From Paulownia fortunei (lineage: Eukaryota; Streptophyta; Magnoliopsida; Lamiales; Paulowniaceae), in contig CM033108.1 in assembly GCA_019321725.1 (NCBI GenBank), positions 18,489,799-18,553,798 of the forward strand: a stretch of 64,000 nucleotides of DNA, in the 5' to 3' direction. This document shows, piece by piece, positions 11,735 through 21,141 of this stretch (positions within the stretch are counted from its first letter, which is position 1; each line of letters begins with the position of its first letter). A program made the position numbers and the translations under genes. The notes under the pieces were generated by a model that saw nothing but the letters and a program-made list of their open reading frames with translations, ran no database searches and was not told the DNA's origin.

Positions 11735-12230
11735 AGTTCAAAACGATCTGAAAAAGATTGTAGCAAAAAAGCCAAAAATTATCTGAAAAAGATCATGGCC
11801 AAGAAGAACTAAAATACGATCTAAAAAAGATTGTAGCAAGGAATCCAAAAACGATCTAAAAAAGATCGTGGCAAAAAATAAGCCGAAAATGATCTAAAAA
11901 AAGGTCATGGCTAAGAAGAAGCAAAATACAATCTAAAAAAGATATTTGCAAAGAAGTCAAAAATGATCTGAAAAAGATCATGGCCAAAAGCTAGAAACAA
12001 TCTAAAAAAGATCATGGCAAAAAAGCAGGAAGCAATCTGAAAGAGATCACTAAGCCAGAAACAATCTAAATGAGGTAATCGAGTTCAATATGGCATGAAA
12101 AGGATCACTAAGCTCAAAATGATCTGAGAGACCATTTGAATTTTTGATAAAAAATGACCTATAAAAGATTGATAGAGTGCATAAATAATCTTAATAAGAT
12201 CGTGGCAATTTAACCAAAAATGATCTGAGG
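11735..12230 (+). repeat. 36-bp degenerate tandem array with GATC palindromes
   Basis: About a dozen diverged units of roughly 34-38 bp run from 11735 to 12230. The core is GATCTGAAAAAGATC followed by (A/G)TGGCAAAGAAG. Each core is a short inverted repeat (GATCT...AGATC). The array lies between integrase and the antisense ORF, where Tat-lineage elements are known to carry amplified tandem repeats. Confidence 0.85.
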
Positions 12231-12599
12231 TTAGTTGATTTATTTTATGAATTACTACAAATTACCAAACATATAAGATCTTGAAGTTAATAAAATAGAA
12301 AAAAAGCTATATGCTAGGTAAAAGGATATAATATACTTCAAAAGTAAATGTTGCAGTTCAATTTAGTTCATCGCTTCCAAAAACAAATCATCAGCAACAA
12401 CAGTTTACTTTATTTCCAAAGATGTATAAAAGTGTATTGCTTCTAAAGCATTGAACACTAAAGTCTACTTCAATAATGCCCTAAATCCCATCGTATATAA
12501 GGTCATGTACAACATAATACCCTAGCTAAGGTAGACCTTGAAGTCAAAAGCTAAAAATAAGAAGAAGAAAAAGGTCGTAAGCCCCTATCCTAGCTTGCC

Positions 12600-15080
12600 C
12601 CAACAACTACTTTATCATCATCATCATCAGAGTCGATCTTTATAGCAGTGCCCTCACCTTAACCTGAAGTCCCTCCCACCTCACCAGTACCTCATAGCGC
12701 ATTGATAAGATATGCAAACTCATCAGCTTTAGCTTCTTCTTCCTCATCCTCAAACATAGGCTCTTCAAGATTCTCATTCTTGAATGGGTCTAGGCAAGCT
12801 GGGTCAAATCCTTTAATGAAGGCTCCCAACTTTGAATCTTGGGCTTGGCACTTCATGAACCCTATGAACTCATAGACAATGGCCTTTTGAGCCACTGCAG
12901 TTGTAAAAGAGTTTGAGTTCATGAAAGCTCAAACACCCTCAATTCGAGTCTTCTACATTATGGACTTATACTCATTAGAGACTATGTACTCCTAAAGACC
13001 TGCCACGCAACCTGAGTCAAAGGACTCTTGACGCTCACAAACGTGGGCTAATTCTACCTCTTTAGCCCAGGCATTGGCCTCATCAATGACCTTGTATAGT
13101 TTCTGGTTCTTGAATTAAGCATTTTCTAAATCTTGCTTCAGTTTCGCAATCTCCTTATAACTTTCTCCTCTGCCTTTGACTTCTCCACCAGCAATACGGA
13201 GCTTCTCTAGCACCTCTTTGATTCTATCATCACAAAATATCCACTCGTGTCTCCAATGAGCAGTTCAAAAGGTCAGCTAATGGATAATAGCATTGTTTTG
13301 AAAAATTAAAAAAAATAAAGAATAGAAGATGTCATATTAATCACCTAAATTTAAACAAATACATGTGGTAAAATCCAGAAGGAATATACATACCACCATG
13401 GAGTAATGTGTAGTTACTGTATCCAATCGAGCCAGAGGTAGGCTTACGAGCCTAAACTGATCAATAGGGATAAGAGTATGCTTGTAGAATTCAAAAGAAT
13501 CCCCTCCACCATGTGACTTCAACACAGAGTTGTCAATAGTGATGCCCTACGATGGAATGACCCAAGGTGCGACTAGGTTTAGAGATTGTCTAGAAGGTGA
13601 AGATTACTCATCCCCGTGCATCTGAGCAAGCAATTGTTCTCCTTTCTCTAGCTAGAACAATATCTGATTGACTTCAAATGAACTAAATCTCTCATCACTG
13701 TGAGCTCGCTTGTTGGATATGCTACTATGAGAGTCTCGATCTCTCAAACTCTTGCCCTTACTTTTGGAACGCTTGTGGCTTCTACTCTCATCCATGGGCT
13801 CCTTTCCCATATCCTTAGAAGGATAAGTACCACTTTCTGACCCCTTGTTCTTACCCTTATCCTTTTTGGAATGTCTGGAAGAGCCAGAGGGTTTATTAGT
13901 GTGCTACGTAGTCATCGCCTCAATAGGTGACTTGCGAACTGGAGTAGGGGCTGAAGTGAGACGAACAGTCTCAGAAGAGCTTAGAGGGATATGTGTAGGC
14001 ATAGGAACCTCCTCAAAACCTGGTGTTGGTGAAGGAGGAACCACGGAGCGAGGTCAAGCCAAGAGAGCTTCCATTTGCTCCCTTATAGCTTTGGCAACCA
14101 TTGACGCATGAACTACCATTTCTGAAACATGGTATACAAAAATAGGTTCAAATTGTGAGTTTGAATTCGGGAGAAGAGAAGTGAGAAGAGAATTATGCTT
14201 GGATAGGTGCAAGACTAAGGTTAGCCAAGGCGTAGATCTCTTCAATAAGAAGGTTAGGAGCTTCATACCAAGTTCTAATGAGATGATTAGGCACAAAGTC
14301 ATCGTCCCAAGAGATAAGGCCTAAATTTTGTGATTGGTGTCCAGAAACTCTCCATCCATGGCCTACTCCGAGAGGCTTTGAGATAAATGAACTTATCCTT
14401 CTAGAGACCTAAGGAAGAAGGTAAGTGATGCAATATTTTTCGATTGGGCTTTGAAGTCAGGTAAAAAATCATTTCTAATCAGTTTTATAGAAAGAATTGA
14501 TGGAGTTCAAATGACATAAATGTGTAAATGAGGGCTCTTGGTGAAAGTAAGCATTAAAATAATGACGCTCATTATATGACAAAAAGAGTTCCGTAAGAGC
14601 TGAGTTGGGCATATATCTAAGCCCGTAAAAATATCCTCTATCAAATAGGGATAAAGAGAACCTAAGACCAGCCTCTAAACTGACAATGTGAAAAGCTAAG
14701 CACTTAGAGATGGCTCATCGATCTTTTCTCTACAATCGGAGGCTATTATTTTGAAGTAACTGGGTATAAAAAAACCTACGTCTAATTCGTGCAACCTCAA
14801 TTTCTTATACAGTGAACCTAACCAAAGCCTAGAGGGCAGTAGATTCTAAGTCTATGTTCTCTTGATAGACATACTAATCTAGCCCCTCACCTCCAGCACC
14901 ATCCCCTTTGGGGACAGCCTCGGGATTTTGCTAAGAAGGTTCAGCAGTCGCACCAAGATAAAGAGAATTGACCTGAGCTTCTTAGGGACCAATAACGTCC
15001 CCATAGCTCAAACTTGAGTTTGAGCTCGAGCTGCCAGAGCTCGTATCAAAATCAAAAAGGGCTCGCTCAAAAAGCTGGAT
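12600..15080 (-). pseudogene. Antisense extra ORF of Tat element (broken, one intron)
   Basis: On the minus strand a long degenerate protein reads opposite to pol. It starts near 15080 with a serine-rich stretch (DTSSGSSSSNSSLSYGDVIG), continues through a globular part (GLRYMPNSALTELFLSYNER at about 14620), then a basic segment (DESRSHKRSKSKGKSLRDRD at about 13790). After an intron comes a coiled-coil-like part (about 13250-13080) and a C-terminal domain at 12922-12692. The intron fits 13277-13393, with a GTATGT donor and AG acceptor on the minus strand. A TATA box (15288-15299, minus strand) precedes it. Antisense extra ORFs of this layout are known in Tat-lineage elements; their function is not established. 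At least eight stops are present, so it is not functional. Confidence 0.75.
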
Positions 15081-15287
15081 GACATTATTACAACAAGAAA
15101 AATAGGATGCTAGAACAAAAAAGCAAAAAGAAAAAAATAAAGGTAAAAATCTCGAAACTTGTCCGAAAAGCTACTTCGAAAATTTGATCTCTGAAAAATA
15201 TGTCGAAAATGGGATTTGAGGTTGCTCTGATCTAATAGTTCACTTTATCTTGGAAAATGATGAACATGAATGGTAAGTAATGGGAAA

Positions 15288-15299
15288 CTTATATATATA
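15288..15299 (-). promoter_or_regulatory. TATA box of antisense ORF
   Basis: Read on the minus strand it is CTATATATATAAG, about 200 bp before the first coding segment of the antisense ORF. No other gene lies in that direction. Confidence 0.5.
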
Positions 15300-15400
15300 G
15301 GGGGTAACCCAAATGGACAATCATGGTGAAGCATCAGTTCAAAATAAATGGTCCAGATTAACTTTTCATGCATTAAATACACAAAAAGTTAGGGGAGTAA

Positions 15401-15785
15401 TGATGTACAAAGCACTTAAATTACATTCGTGCCCCCCAAAATATCACCAAAATGCTAAAAATATCTAAGGGTCCGCAAATTTTTACTTGGGATCCTTCCC
15501 AACCCGAACCTGAATTTAGGTCAACCCGAGCTCTACATCATTGATGAAGTGGACTGATGGGACACACAAGTTAACTAGATCACGACATTTGGATCATAGC
15601 TCATATAACCTACTGGGATCGATTAATATAAATAACCCGGTACATAGTTCTCATAAGGTAATATTTATATCTTTTACTTACTTCGCATTTCAATTATTTA
15701 TGACCTCAAAATCTTAACTAACTTAAGTATCGGAGGATTTTAGTTGAGAGTCACCCCAACGAGCCTAACGTTTGTTGATGTTTCA
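15401..15785 (+). repeat. Probable 3' LTR of Tat element
   Basis: A purine tract (AAAAAGTTAGGGGAG, about 15385-15398) precedes a TG start. Inside lie a TATA box (TATAAATAACC at 15627) and the R-U5 signature ACTTAAGTATCGGAGG at 15721. The same TATA-to-signature layout is seen in two other Tat LTR fragments here (31930 and 57117). The end at CA 15785 is a best guess, since no matching 5' LTR survives. Confidence 0.55.
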
Positions 15786-18290
15786 GGTCACCAAAAATTC
15801 AAATACTCGAGTTCAGATCATCTCGACCCGAATTCAAGTACACTTATTTATCTCCAAATCAAATATTGGTAGCATCAAAATATTTTTCTAAGTTATTACA
15901 GTGGAAATTTTTGTTTCTCAAAAATTGTCTCTAGAATTCTTTTAGGATCAATTAATATCTTTTGACAAGACAATTATTTTGAGCTGAAAAATGTTTATAG
16001 CAATATCTGATTTGTTTAAGTTTGGCCCAAATCTAACTCATCAAGGTTTCTATTAGGATCTAGATCAAAAATTTACCAAATTCTTAATATTTTATCGGAC
16101 AAATCCAATAAAGTTAAGATTGTGAGTACATATTCAGATCTAATATAGAAAATTAATTTTTTATATAATCTTATATTAAATTATCATTGTTATCTATATA
16201 AAAAATAAAATATAATCACCATCACATATAAAAAAAAAAGAAATAGTATCACACATAACTCATTTATTTATATGTTGCAGTATTCTAAAATATTTCTCAA
16301 ACTTAATAGTCTTTTGGATCCTAATCCTATTGGATCATACAATATCAGCTTGGACCAAATTTTGGTAAAAACCCGACCTATCAAAAAGAAAAACAAATTA
16401 AGTTTCCATGCACCAATCTTCAAGCGAGGATGTCATTGGCAGAAAACCTTATAAAAAGCAGAATATTATTTTTTTCCAATTACCTTGAAAAAATCCTTCA
16501 GATCTACATGTAAACAAATAATGCAGTTGATTTTTGTATGTATCCTTTTCATTTCACGAAAGAGATCTGATTTCAATTTGCTTTTGCTTTTGCACATGGC
16601 AAAAATCACCCTTTTGCTCCCTCATCATTTTAAGTGCCATGTGAGTATACAATACATCACAAAAACATTTTTCACGTGCCCCGAAATAAGTTCAATTAAA
16701 TTTTACTATATTTTGCCAAAACCTTTTTTGTGTACCAAGTTTCTTTTGCAATTTCTCTATTGTTGTCCTTTTCTCCCTTTCAGTAGTCACCAAAATATCA
16801 AAGTTATAACATAGCTCTTTTATTTAAAAATAACTAATATGATACTGAAAACTGATTCAAAAAAATTGAAATTTTTGTTATGTTTTGGGTTCCAAAGATG
16901 AGTAAATAAGAGGGATCCATGATTTGCCCATAAACAATAAAAAATATCCTACTTAATGTACTTATCTTACTTGCATATAAAGTTATAACTATCGTACCTA
17001 TGTTAACCCCAAATTTTAAAAAATATTTATGGAGGCACATAATAGACTTTGGGAGCTACAACCTTTTGTTTGGATTTTGTGTGACAAAATATTCACTAAA
17101 AAAAATATCAAAATCCATTGGACTTTGTATATACATACACACATAAGCATCTTTTGCGCATATACATTGGACAAGTTAATAAATATTGTTACAATTTTAT
17201 TTTATTTTTATGTTTTTGTAAAAAAAATAAATCTAACCCAATAAATAGGTTGGAGCTAGTATAGATCACAATCATGTGAGGGCAGCAGCATCTTGTTTGC
17301 TTAGTTTTGCTGCTTTCACCAGAAAAAGGCCCTAACCAACCTCTCAATCCTATGTCACTTCTAAAGTAACAATCTTTCCTTATTAGGAAACCACATCCTA
17401 AAGTGGAATGCAAAACCTGCCTACTAAAGCCATGTCTAACTCTAAAAGCAATCTAGTGAAGAATTAGGTAAATAGCATTTAATGAAATGCTTATAGGAAA
17501 AGATGGCCCTATCGAATAAAATAAGGGCTAATTACATGTCCTGGTTTTCAAAAATAACGATAAATAAAGTAAAAATTTATATCTCATGTATAGATAAGTT
17601 GGTCATTTTCTAATATAATATAAATGATAAAATCACGGTTGCAAAGTATTTTCCCTTATTTTGACAACATAAAAGGAGGTAATTGTCTATTTTTCATTTC
17701 ACATTGAACTATTTGCTCTATAAGATTCCTAGGGGACAAATGCTATTTGCCCAAAAAGTGCTATTATGGGTCGAATTAATTGTTTAGATCAAACTGAAGT
17801 TCGAATAACGAACCAATTTTTCAACCTAAAATTCTCAAAATTTTCAACCTATTTCGGATTTGATAAAGGCCAACAAACCTGTAAGTATCTTATATGAAGA
17901 ATAACTATAAATGACTAATTTCATAGTAAAAATAAAATCATAAACAATTCACTTGTAGTTATTGTCTACATGAAGAAAATGATTTTTAATTTCAAATTTA
18001 CATGTAAGAAAGAAAGTATCAAACATTATTCATCAATATTATCTACAATAGAATTAAAGTAAATATATTTGAGTTTTTCAAATGTAGATTTAATTGTATC
18101 TGATCATGCAAATTGATTTGAATCTATATTCGGATTTGACCCGAAATCCAAATTGGTCATGAAATTATATTTTAAACCTAATTAAATAGGTTTCAAATTA
18201 GATTTGATTCAAGATTGGACACATCCTAAATCATATTTAAAACGAGCATAGCCAACTATAGTGGACCATCATAGTTTTTTTTATTTTATT
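15786..18290. other. AT-rich intergenic DNA
   Basis: No gene, RNA or bounded repeat was recognised. Short open frames (for example 16485-16814) have no domain, codon bias or splice context. The last few hundred bases are upstream DNA of the JAZ gene. Confidence 0.5.
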
Positions 18291-18295
18291 TAGAT

Positions 18296-18407
18296 CACAT
18301 GGAGATATAAGGAACATGTTCCACATGTCCCAAATATTGCTCCAAGAATTTTCTAACTACCTATATGTCGTATGTGACCGTACACTCACATTGTACACCT
18401 ATAAAAG
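18296..18407 (+). promoter_or_regulatory. JAZ promoter: two CACATG boxes and TATA box
   Basis: CACATG hexamers lie at 18296-18301 and 18322-18327, and a TATA box (TATAAAAG) at 18400-18407, about 180 bp before the ATG. CACATG is a known G-box variant bound by MYC2-type bHLH factors, which JAZ proteins repress and which in turn induce JAZ genes. Use of these sites here is inferred. Confidence 0.5.
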
Positions 18408-18585
18408 CAAAACCATTTACATATTTTCTCAATGTGATTGAATTCTCATAAATTTTTGTCAATGTTAACTGAATTGGATTTTATTTTTTTCAATGTGAGT
18501 GAAAAAAAAGGGAAATTGAAATAGGAATACTGCATTAGGAAAATTAGAGCTAGTCGCATAAAGAGAGAGTGGAGAGGGAAAAAGA

Positions 18586-20098
18586 ATGAGGAGAAACTGC
18601 AATCTCAACTTTCAAATTCTTGCATCCGATGCTCCTTCTTCGCCGTCGAGTTTTTTCAGTCAATTGGTGTAAGTTGGATCATTAATATTTTTTTTTTCAT
18701 GTTTCTTTACATTATTGTATCAATAATATTCTGCAGCTTGTCTAATATATTTCAATTAATTTTTGGTGTAACAGTGTTCTTCCTGTTTTGGCTTCCTCTT
18801 TTTTGGGTTTTTTATTTCTTAAAATTTTAAGGTTCATATAATTACTAGTGAAAAAAAAAGACAATATCATTAATTATAGATAAACTTTTAAGTCAAGATT
18901 GAGCTCAACTAAATTAACAAATTCGAGACTAGTCAGTCACATTTTTTATTTAATAATAAAAGACATAGTTGCATATTTCACAATTAATTCAGCCTTGGTG
19001 GTTCAGTAATTAAATGACTGGACTTTCAAAAAAAAATTATTTGTGATTAGTTAATTTAGAGCCATGAAAAGGAAAAATGAAAGAAATTTTGCATATCATT
19101 CCAAGAAGTGCATGCATGAGTTGAGATTAATTATATATATAATATTTCCCATTTTTCACTATTGTAGGAGTTGCTCAGACCAGAACCAGATTAGCATCCT
19201 CTATAGTGATGCAACTGAAGTTCAGGTGTGTGCAAATATTTTTTCTTCTAATACAGACAAAAAACACACACAAGTCCCATCCATTTGTCCTGCTTTAAGG
19301 GTATGTGCAGATTTGGCTGGCTGTGATTTTCTGCTATTTCACACATGTTAGTACTAATATCTCAAAGTTTATCACTAATCTTAATAAGAAGGTAGGAACA
19401 AGTCTATCAATCTTTCTTGTTGATGGGACTAAACACGCAATGTAAGAATCACCTACTGAAATGATACTATGTGCCCACAATTGTAGGTGTTCTTGTTGTT
19501 CTGTATTAATGATGCCGTAGAATCACAACGTACCTCCATATATGATGAGATATTATAGAAAAGGGCTCCGGCTCCTCCCCAAAACACCGTAAATGTCCAG
19601 TGCATTATGCAGGAGACAAAAAATGAAAGTTCACTTGTATTCACGTGGCCTAGAGAACTATTTATGTGGTGGCTAGGAAGCACATGTTGGTCAAAATCAT
19701 ATATAGTAAACAAATTTTAGCTCTTTTTATATATGTTTTTGTCAATCACATGAAGGAAATAAAGAAATTTAGCCCTTCTAACCTTCAAAAGATTGCATAA
19801 TGAACGTTATAAGGAACAAATTATTTCTACTTCCAGTTGATTGAAAAATCAAATAGAAGGCACAAATAAAGGACTAATCATGTGCTGATTGTTTCATTAT
19901 GTGCAGGCAATAACTATCCTGTGGCTTGCTAGAAGAGAAATGGAGGAGAAATATAATATGTCGAAGTCGAAAATTAATCCTGGATCACCATCTCAGCAGC
20001 TCCAATTGCATTGTACTAGAGGCCTCTCATTAAAGAAATCTCTGCAGAAATTCCTACAGAAAAGGAAAGATAGGATTCAAGCATCCATGCCATACTAG
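18586..20098 (+). CDS. JAZ/TIFY-family protein, JAZ7/8-like, three exons
   Basis: Exons 18586-18668, 19168-19225 and 19907-20098 join in frame (donors GTAAGT and GTGTGT, acceptors AG) to 110 residues with a normal stop. JAZ proteins are nuclear repressors that bind MYC-type factors and are destroyed through COI1 when jasmonate-Ile appears. The N-terminus MRRNCNL matches JAZ7/8-type proteins, but the following LxLxL EAR motif is changed to LNFQI. The TIFY motif is shortened to ISILYSDATEVQ, lacking the NG region. The C-terminal Jas region (SLKKSLQKFLQKRKDRIQA, then PY) is well kept and lacks the LPIAR degron start, as in JAZ8. The second intron lies right after the TEVQ codon, the usual JAZ position. 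The gene could be real but atypical, or an early pseudogene. The known JAZ8 is about 131 residues. Confidence 0.82.
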
Positions 20099-20657
20099 GA
20101 ACATCTCATTAACAATCTCTCAAGAAATGGGATTTATTTTGCTCCAATGATCAATTGAAATCATTAAACTTAAAAATAAATGATTATATATAACTGGAGT
20201 ATGGTGTAAAATAAAGTTGGCTTTTATGGCATTCCTATGCTTTGCTGCCCGTTTGGAGCTCATTTGTTAATAATTAACTGTACTCTTGAAGTTTTGCTAA
20301 AGAAGAATGGAAATGAAAGGTTATTGTCCCTGCTGAATGTGACATCTAGGAACCAATCATTACATGACAAATATTATATTTGTCATCTGACTGTTTCACT
20401 TGGAGGAGTGTGCTAATTACATTGGTTGGATGCAGCCACACCTGGTCTTAGATTTGAGGTAAAGTTGTATCCAAAAGTCATTTGGTGGTTGTGATTCATG
20501 TATTTAGATAATTATCGGTCAATCCTTAAAGTTCATTTTGAAGTCTTTGGATGATAGAGATCTTAGACCACGGTGCCAAAAATAATTCCCATATATATAT
20601 ACATATGCTTTGACAAAATATGCTTCCTAAATTACATTAACACTCCGTCTCCTACAA
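20099..20657 (+). other. JAZ 3' flank
   Basis: This presumably contains the 3' UTR of the JAZ gene; AATAAA-like words occur at about 20175 and 20210. Nothing else was recognised. Confidence 0.4.
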
Positions 20658-20886
20658 GAATTTTGATGAGGAAAAGAAAAGAAAATGTTAGAAAAAACAG
20701 TTTTGGGAAAAAAGAAAACTTGAAGGAAAATATAATGTAATTCAGGAGAAAACTTATTTTCCTCACAAAAAGACGAGGAAAATGAGAGAAAACTCTATAT
20801 GGCCCTTTGGCCTTCTCCAACACGATCATCACCTCACTTCATTTTTTTTTTTACCTAACATTTTTTTTTTCTCATCAAAATTCTTA
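20658..20886. repeat. Small inverted-repeat element (MITE-like)
   Basis: AAGAATTTTGATGAG with a following AAAATGTTAG block at 20658-20700 is repeated inverted at 20842-20886. The roughly 230-bp unit can fold into an imperfect hairpin. No clear target duplication was seen, so the class is unknown. Confidence 0.5.
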
Positions 20887-21133
20887 AGCCAAATAAAGCA
20901 TAAAATTATGTGGTTTAGCAAAGCAATGAGCACACCATCTTCTCAAGAGATCAACAACCTAAGATAGTGAATATACGCCACAAAAATTATTTTCTCTTAT
21001 TAATGTTCTTATTATATTTGACGCTATGCTTTAATTAAATAAATTCTAACCATGTTGATAGCCAGTTTCACAGCAAAATACTACTAAGCATCCTTATCGT
21101 TTAAAAAAATTATTGATTAAATGTACTCTGATA
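20887..21133. other. Short intergenic spacer
   Basis: Nothing recognised between the inverted-repeat element and the hAT target site. Confidence 0.5.
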
Positions 21134-21141
21134 CATTTAGT

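Larger units (their letters stand above)
9631..15785 (+). mobile_element. Tat-lineage Ty3/gypsy element, 5' truncated
   Basis: On the plus strand the order is RNase H, integrase, a tandem array and a probable 3' LTR, with an extra ORF on the opposite strand between the array and the LTR. A dual-type RNase H, a 3' tandem array and an antisense extra ORF are known features of the Tat lineage (Ogre/Retand-like). LTR, PBS, gag, protease and RT are missing. The left break coincides with the 3' end of a family-A LTR at 9630. All coding parts carry stops or shifts. Confidence 0.8.

Noticed and set aside
14054..14302. Separate small gene on the minus strand
   Set aside because: It is one open segment of the larger antisense ORF of the Tat element and makes sense only as part of it.
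16485..16814. Open frame of 109 codons as a gene
   Set aside because: Low-complexity F/L/I-rich translation typical of AT-rich DNA, with no domain, no splice partner and no promoter context.
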